Positions 11,135 through 22,100 of a DNA stretch of 64,000 nt are shown one piece after another. Every line of letters starts with the position of its first letter. Within the stretch, counting starts at the first letter, position 1. The stretch spans positions 496,001 through 560,000 of the forward strand of contig CM076949.1 in assembly GCA_039566865.1 (NCBI GenBank). Reading direction: 5' to 3'. Made by a program: the position numbers and the translations under genes. A model generated the notes under the pieces. That model was not told the DNA's origin, did not search any database, and worked only from the letters and a program-made list of their open reading frames with translations. The DNA comes from Aurelia coerulea. Lineage: Eukaryota; Cnidaria; Scyphozoa; Semaeostomeae; Ulmaridae.

Positions 11135-14100
11135 TCAAATGTAACTTGGAACTGTGTTGGCAAGACGTCGCATACGCCTGAAGAGAATAGAAAAATTGAA
11201 ATTAAATAACTTGCTCTAAAAATTTGACAGTCAAGCTCAATCTGCAGAAAATGAATTGTTATCATCCCATCATAGCTAAAAATAATTTCTTGTTGGAAAA
11301 TTGTTGACTTAAAGACAACAACTTCTCAAGCATCTGTCTTGAGATAGAGTTTTAGTTTTCTACGTAATGGCCAGGCAGTAGCCACAGCTGTTTGCTCTCA
11401 GTGGCATCATCCTTGTAGTATCGTAAAGCACTCTCTAGTACCGAATAAAAGGCGGGGGGGATAATGGGGGGGGGGGTTGGAAATGGTTCGATACGATAAT
11501 AATTGGGGCTGGAACAATTGGAGGAGGGTCGAGAAATTGAAAAATAGTCATTTTGTTAGTTAAACAAGCATCTTTTTTATACTTATTCAAAAACAATGTT
11601 CACTATCATTTCAATTTTTCAAGAACTAATAAAAGAGGGGTTGGAATAAAAGTGGGGGGTTTCAAAAATTGATAAGCGGGGGGTCATTATTCGGTACTCA
11701 AGAGTAGTTTAAAAGTAGAGTTAATAGTATCATTGTAAGACTTTTAATTGAATATAAAAAACTTCAGTCTTGCTGATTTCATAATTTGACATTTACTATG
11801 AAAAGTCTTAGAAGACAAAGGTTGTGGCCCCATTAGTTACCTTCCAATTTCTGTATCTTTTGAAAACAGAATTTATCAAATACATAATACATAAATACAT
11901 AAATAATCTCCACTAACCTTGTATTACGATCTTGATCTCTAAGCTTCTTCTCCATCTCTGCATCTGTTAGGGTCTCTAAAAATGGGCACCAATGATCAAC
12001 ATCATTCCCAGTTCTGAAGGGATTATCCACGCTCGGTAATGGTGCCTCACTAAATGCATATGTTTTTGCATGCCAGCTAAGCTGTCCTCTAATACTATAA
12101 GCAATTGCAGTGACAAATTCTCCTCCTAACCCAAGGTCTGTACATAAAGACATTGCAAATTGCTCAGGGCTGTTCAATGGTTCAGCCATATCCCATTCAA
12201 ACTGATCAACCAGAGATACATTGCCAACATGAATATTTAGCTAGAATGAACATAGAAAGAAAATCACTTCCAAGATCACAAAAAGTTGAAAAAACATGCT
12301 GTACAGTACAGGTTTTGTACACATAAAGATGATAAGAATTCTCAAGAAAATTACTGTAAATCGTTTCAAATAAGGATTTTGAAGAAACTAAAAACATTCT
12401 TGACAACTCTTAAGAATTCTTGAAAACCCTTGGGCAGGGAAATCATATACTGTACAGTACAGATCTTGCTCACATTAACATGGTTTGCCTGGCAAAGAAT
12501 TCTTGTTCAGAAAAATGTACGGTCTTTCATATGGCTCAAGAATTCTTACCATAATGCAAAAAAAATGATTGTTGTCAAGTTAATGTGCACAAGGCCTGTA
12601 CTGTCTAGGTAAGCCCCTACCGTATCATACAATGTTAATGACCCTTCCTCCCGCTTTTCTTGGAGATAGTCTTATTAACCTTTGCATCCTTTACAATTGA
12701 ACTGTTTACTTTCCCAAATTCTCCTCTTGTGACCAGTGTGTTGGACAAAACATTGGGTATATATCATTATATCATTCAAGGCAATTTTCAAATTCTTGTT
12801 TTTTGCAGGAGAAAACTTGCAAGTTACAACCAAACCAAAAAAAAATTCCATGCTGTGTACCGCATGAAAACATGTCAACTTAATTTAATACCTTGATAAT
12901 AACTCTCTGATCGGTCACGTCATCCATGCTGATTTCAGGTTCTCCTGAATGTTGTTTTATTTGCTGTTGAATAGCAGCAGCAACCGCAGGAACAAAAGTA
13001 TTTGCAGGAAGATCTAAATCATCACAAAACACCTCAGCAAATGATTCTGGAGTGATCAATGTTTCTACAATGAAAGAAAAATTCAAATGAATCAAACAAT
13101 CCTAACTTGGTTTTTTACTCTCAATAATTGGCCTTCAATTGCTTATCATATTTTGACAAAATCTTTTTATCTTTTGACTAACTCATTGCAATTTCAGAGT
13201 GTTCTTTGCCGCCAAAAAGTAAAGCTTATTTTTGTACGAATGAAGCATAGTCATCTCCTGAAATCAATTCTCAAGGTCAGTTAATAATCAAATTTTGATG
13301 ATTTTTCAAAAAATATTACATTTTCAGGCCAATGGATAGTAAAATCATCGAATGGATAGTAAAATCTAACAGCAATTTGGAAGTCAGCAGATATCAGTTG
13401 AGAGCTTAATTTTCAGGCCAATGGATAGTAAAATCATCGAATGGATAGTAAAATCTAACAGCAATTTGGAAGTCAGCAGATATCAGTCGAGAGCTTAAGG
13501 TAATGCTAGTCAAGAGTTTGATATGGAGCACTTTACTTTATGGTGCAGAAAGCTGGACATTGAAAAAAAATGATAAAAAAGTGTTACAATCTTTTGAGAT
13601 GTGGGTGTGGAGAAGAGTTTTGAGGATAAGCTGGACTGAGAGGAAAACAAATAAATGGGTCCGAGAAAGGATTGGAGTCAAGGAAAAAGATGGTATTGTT
13701 GAACAGATAAAAAAGCGAAAGATGGCAAAATATATGCATTGGAAACGGAGACCGGAAAGTGTGGTCATGGTGGCAATAGAAGGAGAAAGAATGGGGAAAA
13801 ACAAGAGAGGAAGAAGAAGAACAGCCTGGGTAGACAACATCAGAGAATGGTCTGGAGAAATGTTGATGGCGCGCAATAATGCACGGAAACATGGAAACGC
13901 AGTATTGTTTTGACTGGATGGTGCCTACGGCTCCAATGGGACTTTGGCGTTAAAGAAGAAGAAGAAGGATAGTAAAATAATTATAGCTGAATGCAGTATT
14001 GACACCTTGAAGTTAAATTGTTTAGGGTGCACACAGGCAAAAAAATTGATTTCACCCTTAGAACTTGGAGGAGATGTGCAGTATCATACGTCAATACGAA

Positions 14101-15458
14101 ATTGCCCTAAAGATGATGGACAAGAACTTTTGCCATGACAATTTGTGTCAAGTTCAACTAGAATTGAGGTAGTTGGTTGATTTCTTCTTTATTGCAAAGA
14201 ACATTGGTAACAAAATCCTTCAAAGCCATCTTTTCGATAATCGTCCATTGCACTCACCATTTTTATTCCATGTGAATGAATCTCTAAGTTTTTGTCCATC
14301 CAATTCAATGTCCAGTCTGATTGGCATTAAATCTTCCGGCAACGCTGCTGCCTCGTGAATTGCGGCCATATCATGATCATCATAGCTACAATAAAAAAGA
14401 AACCATTAATATGCAACTAATATAAAAGAGTTTTTAATCTAATTTTTCAGTCAGAAACTCTGTGTGTTGTTTTTATTGTTAAATGTAATGCATTACAGAT
14501 TTATGAAATGGCACATATGTATCATCAGGGTGTGAAATTTAATAAACAAACATTAAAGGTACATGACTTTGCTCACTTCTCGGTTGATTGTACACCTGCG
14601 TAATTGTCTTATCTTCATTTTCCCAGGGCTGAGGCAGCATCTTAAACTTTGGGGGGGGGGACAATATAGGAGCACTTTTTCATTAAAATTGCAAAATCTC
14701 CAATAAACAATTAAATGAATTGGATTGTATGGCTGAAAAAATCCCCTCCCCCTGAAAAATGCTCCCATATCCAGAAATCTCATTGTGCCCCTCAGTCTGC
14801 AGTATATGGTACATTTTGACAAGATCTCCAGTGTGCATGAAAAAATTCTTTTGTTCCCGTTCTTTATTTTGAATTTAAAATATCTGGGGTGCAACATGCC
14901 ATTACTCCACACAACCGTGTGCCCCAATGCAACCTCTGGCCATCAAAATAATCAAACATACCATGTTGGGAAAGATTTGACTCTTTTGGGTCCAAATCTA
15001 TTTCTATTAATTGGTGTCGGGGCAGGGACAGCATCTAAATGATGAGAACTATTTGGTAGAATATTTGGCATCCAAGCATTACTTCCACGTTTTGCTTTAT
15101 TTCTACTGTCTGTTGTTTGCTGTGCTACTTTTTCTCTTAATTCTACTTTATATTTTTCATCGTCACCCTCTAGAATTTCTTCAATCTCAACTGCTCTGAC
15201 AAGGGTGATATTTGTTGCCAGAGCACTGCCTGTTGTGTTTTCATGCGAAGCTATCTTCTTTCTTTCATCAATGGTTGCTAATCTTCGCCATAGTGATGGG
15301 TATTTCTTGTATAAAGATCCTCTAAAAAGCCGTAAGAAGTTGCCAACTTCACTTCCAATCATGAAATATTCTCCATCATCTTCCAGTTGGAATTTCTTTG
15401 GCTTTGTTCCATATGTCAGAGGGCCTGATCCTTTGGCCGCCATTTTTCTTTGTTGCAT
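11135..15458 (-). CDS. SMARCB1: SMARCB1 (SNF5/INI1), SWI/SNF chromatin remodelling core subunit
   Basis: Core subunit of BAF/SWI-SNF remodelling complexes in the nucleus; it contacts the nucleosome acidic patch and the ATPase core. Five exons read by phase: 15458-14962, 14385-14258, 13064-12892, 12240-11918, 11177-11135, giving 387 residues (human is 385). Residues about 20-100 form the N-terminal winged helix ([32 protein letters not shown]). The linker holds [12 protein letters not shown]. Repeat 1 starts at [11 protein letters not shown] and repeat 2 at [17 protein letters not shown], with [20 protein letters not shown]. The C-terminus has [21 protein letters not shown] sequence and a basic MRRLANTV tail. 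The start could be M1 or M6; both precede the conserved region. Introns carry a LINE fragment and several MITEs. Family identity is certain from conservation over the whole length. Confidence 0.96.
11438..11698. mobile_element. Small inverted-repeat element in SMARCB1 intron 4
   Basis: AGTACCGAATAA...GGCGGGGGGG at the left is mirrored by GCGGGGGGTCATTATTCGGT plus ACT at the right. The interior is about 260 bp, has G-rich runs and no ORF. No clear target duplication was seen. Confidence 0.55.
12299..12608. mobile_element. MITE with CTGTACAGTACAG ends in SMARCB1 intron 3
   Basis: The left end has GCTGTACAGTACAGGTTTTG and ACACAT; the right end has GTTAATGTGCACAAGGCCTG and TACTG. A second left-type end (ACTGTACAGTACAGATCTTG, then CACATTAACATG) starts at about 12443, so two copies are nested or joined. 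The interior is rich in AAGAATTCTTG palindromes. A related copy is at 26034-26536 in TIMM22 intron 2. Confidence 0.55.
13331..13497. repeat. Tandem duplication of about 88 bp in SMARCB1 intron 2
   Basis: The block containing GCCAATGGATAGTAAAATCA, AACAGCAATTTGGAAGTCAG and AGCAGATATCAGT, ending GAGAGCTTAA, occurs twice in direct order (from about 13327 and from about 13416) with almost no differences. The motif GGATAGTAAAAT appears again at about 13967 just after the LINE fragment. The LINE may therefore have inserted at, and duplicated, this sequence. Confidence 0.7.
13498..13972 (+). mobile_element. 3' end of a non-LTR retrotransposon (C-terminal part of the RT ORF)
   Basis: An open frame at 13503-13913 encodes about 136 residues ending in a stop. 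It has the motif order [25 protein letters not shown], a RKTNKWV block and [15 protein letters not shown]. This is the familiar C-terminal segment found after the RT domain of many animal LINE endonuclease-reverse transcriptases. The upstream RT and endonuclease are missing, so this is a 5'-truncated copy. It lies antisense in SMARCB1 intron 2. A short GAAGAAGAAG tail follows the stop, and GGATAGTAAAAT appears on both sides. The intact frame implies fairly recent insertion, or capture of an intact 3' end. Confidence 0.75.
14624..14817. mobile_element. Small CAGGG-ended element in SMARCB1 intron 1
   Basis: It begins CAGGGCTGAGGCAGCATCTT, AAACTT and a ten-base G run, and ends near TTGTGCCCCTCAGTCTGCAG. 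The left end closely resembles that of the element at 40527-40691 (CAGGGATGTAGGAAGCATCT, CAAACTTGGGGGGGGG). This points to one family, perhaps hAT-derived, though no target duplication is visible. Confidence 0.45.
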
Positions 15459-15588
15459 TTATCGAATGAATAAAAACCTCGCTTGCGTGCGATTTTGGCG
15501 CAAAATGGCCACAGGGGCACCAGGCAATGACTTTGGGCGAGGCTTTTGCATTGGTTTTCGCCCCCTTTACTTCCAATGTGAATCTGGA

Positions 15589-15970
15589 TACACCTATTTA
15601 TCTATAAGAGACTAACTTTACCTGGTCCAGAAAGTTTAAGAATTTGGCCCAGTCCTAAAAGTTTCTTAAAATTATCAGATTTTGAGTACTCAGAGTTTCT
15701 TACGAGTTTCTTAGAGGCTCCATAACAATCTTCGTGTTCACTACCTGTGCCCTCGTGAACATTTCGTGAACGTTTAGACATTACTCAAGTACCTTACGAG
15801 TAATATGATGCAGAAAACAAGTGAAAGTAGAGTAAAAATATGTCAAGGATTTCCTTTATCAAAATAGATAGTTTCTTAACTTATATTTTCCCAGTACTGG
15901 AGTTTCTTAATTTTTGGCGATCTGAGAGTTGAGTTTCTTATGGGCAGTTTCTTATAAAAAAATACGTGTA
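15589..15970. mobile_element. GTTTCTTA-family MITE between the two SMARCB1 first exons
   Basis: The right end GTTTCTTATAAAAAAATACG TGTA mirrors a degenerate left end TACACCTATTTATCTATAAG. The interior has repeated GTTTCTTA octamers and matches the copy at 17364-17752 along its length (for example AAAACAAGTGAAAGTAGAGT against GGAAACAAGTGAAAATAACA, and AAGGATTTCCT). It begins about 130 bp upstream of the SMARCB1 start codon and so falls in or next to the promoter. A further partial copy follows to about 16147 (TTTCTTTTAAAATGATAATG then ATACGTGTA). Confidence 0.6.
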
Positions 15971-16507
15971 GCCTAACAGAGTAATCGAGTAAAAGAAAGT
16001 AAAATAAATAAAAGCATGCTTCTTAACGAAAAGAATGAGTTTCTTAAATAATTTTATCCACCATCTAAAGTTTCTCGATTCTTTTTTTATTTGAGATTTG
16101 CCATTTTTATATAGGGTTTCTTTTAAAATGATAATGATACGTGTACTGTATTGCAATTTGTAGCAAAATTAAGCACCCGAAGGTTTTCAAACAGGTGGAC
16201 AATTTTGTCTTACATTGGCATAAAAAAATGGTTGGTTTCAATCTTAAAACTTAGCTACAACGCTTTCCACTAACCCAAGGTTGCTTTATAGTATGCTCTT
16301 AAAGATGTATCGTAGCTTTAGAATAAAGACATTCTGTCGAAAATCAACAATTTAGGCAACGCTCCTAAAATTGGTGGAAAATGAATATGAATTGAAAAGA
16401 TTTTAACAACCCATCATCTTTCATTGTAGCACGCACCAACCCATTAGATAGAAGCTTTATAGACGTTCTTCAATAATGATAGCAAGACGAAATAAAAGAT
16501 TATTTAC

Positions 16508-17013
16508 CTTACTGGGCAAATGAGACTTCTGAGTTCAGCTCTTTTCTTCATATCCTTTCTTCGTTTGATGGGAGTCATCTTTTCATTAACTCTAAACGAA
16601 TTCATTATTGGTGCAAGATGTATTTCTGCTTCACCACCTTTCAACATTTTCTTTGGATTCATTTTCGGCTGAGAATGACTCTGAATACCTAAATCCCTCT
16701 TTTTGCATGGCGAAGAAGCCACCAAACGCCCCTTTGGTGCACCAGGTCCTCTAAACTTACCCCCTTCACCCCTCAAAATTGCTTCCCCGTCAGCAGCTTT
16801 GATACACATCAGTTCCCAGTTGGCTAAAACACGGTTACTCACTCCAAGTTCTGCTAAAATGAGCTTTTCATCTTTCGTAACGACTCTTTTCCATAATTTG
16901 GGGAATTTCTTGTAGAGTGCTCCTTTGAATAAATCTAAACGACTTCCAACTTCACTTCCAATCATGTATCGTTCTTCATCACCTGGAAATCTGTAAGCTG
17001 TTGGCATGTCCAT
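16508..17013 (-). CDS. Duplicated SNF5 first exon (alternative or relic SMARCB1 N-terminus)
   Basis: An open exon begins ATG at 17013 and encodes 168 codons plus two bases. Residues about 10-65 match the SMARCB1 winged helix (ERYMIGSEVGSRLDLFKGAL, YKKFPKLWKRVVTKDEK). The rest is basic and diverged (HLAP.., MTPIKRRKDMKKRAELRS). It ends in AAG|GTAAAT, a good donor in the same phase as SMARCB1 exon 1 (both exons are 3n+2). Splicing to SMARCB1 exon 2 at 14385 would keep frame and give a 390-residue isoform reading ...LICPVSYDDHD. If unspliced it stops after two more codons at 16504-16506. It is intronless like the real exon 1. Whether it is an alternative first exon, an independent gene or a decaying duplicate cannot be told from sequence. 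The absence of stops argues for constraint. Confidence 0.75.
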
Positions 17014-17363
17014 CTTGCTTGAGCTGTAAAGCTGTTAGGTTTCAACTGAACAGTAATTAAAGTTAGAAATTATCTTATGTTATTTATTTGCAACGAATTT
17101 GTATTTTGTTGAATTCTCTCTTTCTGTGTTTTTGTCTACGATGATAAAGCTCGAATTTCGAATTCACGCAGTGACATATCACGTGACTCTGCAGTACCAG
17201 CTCCATGTTGAAAAGCTTTAAAAGATGCTTCACATACAAATTAATGACAATAATAGGCCTTTTCTTGAAAATATACTGTTTTACATTATTCACTCTTTCC
17301 ATATAATTCATCTTTAATTTCTGGATATTTTTAGTATATTGCTAAAACTTTGCTATTCTTGTG

Positions 17364-17752
17364 TACAACACATAATCTTTCATCAGAAACTAGAATTTGG
17401 GTCAATATTGAAAGTTTCTTTAAAATCATCAGATTTCGAGTGCTGAGAGTTTCATACGGTTTTCTTAAAAGTTCTATAACAGTCTATGTGTTTACTACAT
17501 GTCCCCTCGCAAGCATTCCTCGCAAGTTTTTTGAAGCCTCGATGTTTCAAACATTATTCAAAAATACCTTCAGTGTATATGATACAGGAAACAAGTGAAA
17601 ATAACATAAAAATGCGTTAAGGATTTCCTCTATTAAAGTAAATTGCCCAATATTTCCAATATTTATATATTTTCCCAATATTTGTGTTTCTTACTATTTT
17701 GGCGAGGGTTCTTATAAGCAGTTTCTGATTTCTCGTGAATAGAATACGTGTG
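17364..17752. mobile_element. Diverged GTTTCTTA-family MITE
   Basis: Colinear with the copy at 15589-15970: AAAGTTTCTTTAAAATCATC, CAGATTTCGAGTGCTGAGAG, GGATTTCCTCTATTAAAGTA, then a right end GAATACGTGTG. The terminal repeats are eroded. It lies upstream of the duplicated SNF5 exon. The SNF5 exon and this MITE may have been duplicated as one block, since each copy of the exon has a copy of the element just upstream. Confidence 0.55.
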
Positions 17753-18628
17753 TTCATTCAGTCTCTGCTGCAGCCATCAGGAGCCTGGGTCGAGCTAATC
17801 GTTTTGGCGCGAAACAGAAATCGATGACGCGTACAAAAAAGCTTGCGTAAAACTTTTGGAGTGAAATTCAAACGGATTTGGCTGAAGTTTTGTCAGTTAT
17901 TTCTTCTGAAAATAACAAATAAATGGCAGAAAAAATTATTAGAAAGACTGGGCAGCTATGAAGCAACAATCTATTGAGAGCAGCAGATAAAGAAAGAGAG
18001 AAATTTCAGCTGACGAGTTCTGGTAAGCAGAAGCACCCGTTGCCTTATTCGTTTTGACCCTAGATACCTACCCTCTTGGCTCGTTTGTTTACTTTCCAAA
18101 AATAATTTTTTGCTGCGATATGATCGATAAAACATAAGCAAAATGTCTTTGCATCTGTTATTATGTCTGTAACATAGTGTAGAAATAAATTGACGAGAAC
18201 GAGCCATTTGATAATTCGATTAAGGTCAGTGTCAAAGAGGTGAACAAATATGTTGTAAGTTTATTTAGGGGAGGGAGGACAGAGTCAGAGAAGGCCTAAA
18301 TTACATATTCTAGTGCATCATAAAAATTTGTTTTCATGGATATGTTTGTACCAACAGCCTATTTCTTCCTGAATTGAACAAAGATATGACAATTTTCGAG
18401 ATTTGTGCAGTTGGCTATGACGCTTCGTTTTGTAGGCCTTTGAAGCAATTCCCAGTTGTTATATTAAGTTTAACGTTCACAGTGGCCGAAACAGCATCAG
18501 TACAAAGTTTTGCTTTGACAAGGAAAGAAAGTTAAATTTAAATTGTTTCTCAGAAAAGAAAACTGCCGATGAATGTGGTTTCCTGAAATAAGCAAACTAT
18601 GAAAAGCTCTTACAAAAAGCTCGTAAAC
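17753..18628. other. Intergenic interval with no recognised gene
   Basis: It separates the minus-strand SNF5 exon from plus-strand SYCP1. No coding exon was recognised. A non-coding first exon of SYCP1 may lie here or in the following kilobase, because the SYCP1 coding exon is preceded by a splice acceptor. Confidence 0.4.
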
Positions 18629-19007
18629 TACACGTATTTTTTTGTAAGAAACTAAGGTAGGTAGTTTCATAAATTTTTGGGCCATTTTGTTACCAAAAGT
18701 TTCTTACGTGTTTCTTATATCTTTAATGCCAGAAGTGTAGAGTTAATTTAGTTTTGTCAAGTGGGCTCCCAAATTACTTAGTAAGGTCTCAAAACAAGTA
18801 AATAACATAATTCGCACTCAAAATAATGTCCAAACAGTTGCTATAACTGTACAGTGTCAAAATATTTTTGAGTGCGATGGGAAAATTAAAACGGCAAATT
18901 ACAAAATTTTCTTAGCTTTTTAAATTCAGGTAGGGTTGTTTCTTAACTTTCAAGAAAATGAGCCTACCGTTTCTTATAAGCTGTTTCTTACAAAAAAAAT
19001 ACGTGTA
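18629..19007. mobile_element. GTTTCTTA-family MITE with intact terminal inverted repeats
   Basis: The best-preserved copy. The left end is TACACGTATTTTTTTGTAAG followed by AAAC. The right end is GTTTCTTACAAAAAAAATAC followed by GTGTA, about 24 bp of near-perfect inverted repeat with TA at both edges. That is compatible with a TA target duplication. The interior is about 330 bp, AT-rich and non-coding. It sits about 160 bp upstream of the SYCP1 start. Confidence 0.75.
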
Positions 19008-19164
19008 TCTGAAAAATCCCGAAAGTACTATTTTTAAGCACATCACATGCAGTGGCTTGGGAGAAGTAATTTGCCCCTGATACAAAAATATTATGGATGG
19101 CTTTATAAACTAAAATCAATTTTCCTTCCTATGTAGCTTTGCACAAATTCAACAAAACATCAAA

Positions 19165-22100
19165 ATGCAGAAACAAGGATTCATGTTCAACCCAATGCAA
19201 ATAAATTCTTCTCGATCCACGCAGAATATGAGACAGCACCATAATGAACATGTCACTGATTTTGGACCAATTGGTGGTGCAGTACGAAGCCCTAAGGTAC
19301 AAATGCACAATATGAAAGAATCTGAGCCACTGCTGTTGGCACAGTCAGCAAAAATGAGACAAATAAAAGAACAGCAAGAACATAGATCCCCAAAGCATGA
19401 AGAGAAACTGACATCCTTGAATTCACAGTTATATCAACAAACGGAAAAACTCAGGCAATGGATGATCAACACTGAAATCCAAATGAGCGAAAAAGATAGG
19501 AAATTAGAAGATTCTACAAAAACAATAGATTCTTTGCGAAAATCAATCCTTGAGTTGCAATTTCTCAATGAGAGTGTGAGCTCAAAATTGCACGACGAAA
19601 AGACCCTTCAGGAGGAGACAATTCAAAAGATTGCAACGACAAGAAATATGTGCAATGCTTTGAAAGAGCATCTTGTAAAATTAGAAAACGGAGTGGTGAT
19701 GGGTGAGAATATGCTTGATGCACAAAGGCTTGAAACTAAGCAAAAAGAAGACCAGTTTCAAGAACTTGCCTTGAGATTCCAAGAGCTAGAAATACGAGTT
19801 AACAGCAAGGAACATGATATGCAAAAAGCAATTAAGATTAGCCAGGAAGAATATATGAGAGAAAGTGAGAGGTTGCAGAATAAATTGAGAGAAAGCAACG
19901 AGTGTATGACAAGACTGAAAGAGATGAATCTGAAGTATGACAATGAAATTAAGATTAAAAATAAGCAAATAGCATCAGTTGAAGAAGAGTGTAATAAGAT
20001 GAAGAAGGAATATGTCATACTGGAAAGGCAGCTGGAAGCAGCTAATGATGTCATAAAAGAACATGCAAACACGATCAAACAGGTTCATGCAGACAATGAT
20101 AAAGTGACGAGAGAGGCCGAGGAATTAGAGAGAAGTCAGGGGGTAAAGATATCAGAATTGGAGAATATATGCAAAGATAAAGATGAAGAAATTAGAACTA
20201 TGATCAATGATGTAGCTGTTAAAAATGTTGAGGTTTCAGAGCTGAAACATGAGATTTCAACATTAAGTGAAAATCTAGATGCAAAGGTTCTAGAGATGGA
20301 GGAAGCTGCAGGCAAGTTAGATGAGATGACAGAGTTAATAGGAAAGTTCGAAGCAGATATTTTGTCAAAGAGTAAAACAGTAGGAGAATTGGAGAGGGAA
20401 CTGCAGGATAAGGAAACTGTGCTTGAGGAGTATAAAGAAAAGGAGGACGAGAATTGCAAATTGATCGAGTTGAAGGAGACAGTGACAGATGAACTTCGTA
20501 AGGAGATGACTTCTCTTCAAGTAGAATTAGAAAAAGCAAAGGGGAACGAAGTCGAGGTCAGTAATCTGAAAGCTAAGTTGAAGGATGTCGAGGCGATGAA
20601 AGAAGAGCTGCAATTTCAAGCAAATTTTGCACTCTCTCAAATAGAAGAACTGACATCACAGCTACAAAAGTTGACTGAAAGCAAACAAGTGCTAGAGAGC
20701 GAAATAAAGAAAGCAAAGCTAGAGTTAGAGGGGTATCAACAAAGGGAAGATGAATCAGCAACAACCCTCAATAAAATGGAAGATCAGATAAAGCAACAAC
20801 AAGCAGAATTAGAGTCAGCAAATGAAGAGGCACAACAACTGAAATCACAGCTTGAAGAACTGAGTCACCAGAAAGAGGAGAATGCAGAAACACTCAATGA
20901 AATCATGGGTTCCAGAGATAAGAAGATCGAAAACACCGAGAAAAAGGTGCAAACGTTACAAGCAAAAGTTTCTGCTAAAGTCAAACAGATCACTAAATTC
21001 CAAGCTGATATAAAAGCACTGAGGGGGCAGTTGAAAGGTCAAGAAAAAGCAAATAAAAAGCTTGGAGATGAGTTAGAGATGGCACAGTCGACAATAGAGA
21101 AACTAAATAGTGATAAAGGTGTGCTTTTTGAGGAAGTAAATGGCAAAGAGAAAGGATTGTTAGAAGAATTAGAGAAATGGCAGTCGATGTCTGCGAAACA
21201 TGAAAAGGAGAACGAGGAACTTGTAGCAGAAATGGAGCAATTGCAGAAAGAAGCAAAATTATCATGTAAAAATTCAGATGGAGCAAAACAAGAGCTGAAT
21301 CAAGCAAAACAGAGCTTCGATGCACAGATTGCAGAGATGTGTAAAACGCTTGAAAAGTACAAGATGGAGAATGAGAAACTTATGAGTGCCAAAGAAAAGG
21401 AATTGGATGAGAAGACAAGATCTGCTTTTGAAGCAAAGAACCTTCTGGAAGAAAGATTGGGGGAGAAAGATGTAGAAATAAAGAATCTCAATGAAAGCAT
21501 TTCTGACAAAGATAAGAACATTACAAAGCTGTCAAATGATATTAAGAAGATGATATCTAAGATCTGTGCTCTTGAAAAGGAGCTGGAAGAAGCTCAAGAG
21601 AAGAGTGATGTTGATATGGTTGAAGATGAAGAAAAAGTCATGGCTGCAACGATCATCAAACAAGCAAAGAAAGAATTGGTTTCACCAAAAGTATTGATGC
21701 CAAAGCTTCCCAAGACTCCAAAAACTCCACAATTATCAACGCCATCATCGATTCCTAAGGGTAAGTTGGACTTAAAATATTTGTGCCCGACACTGATCAC
21801 AGCAAACCATCAAATTAGGTCCTGAAGAAAACAAACTTTTTTGCTACTTTACAAAAGAGTCTGGACAGTGATATTTTTATGCATTTTGTAGAAATAAGAC
21901 CAATTCTCGAATGCGCACAACAGTCATGGAAGAAGCTCTAATATCGATCAATCGAGCATTTCGAATGAAAATGTATTGAAATATCGTTCGCTCCAGAATC
22001 TTTCGCAGAATAGCTTAGGATATAAACTAGGCATGCATTTAAGATCAGTCAAAAAAGCACACTAAACGTTTTCAATAGCCTTTGAAAGAATGCCCTTTGC

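Noticed and set aside
19758..21521. Several antisense ORFs of 60-110 codons opposite SYCP1
   Set aside because: They are shadows of the strongly biased Glu/Lys/Gln codons on the coding strand.
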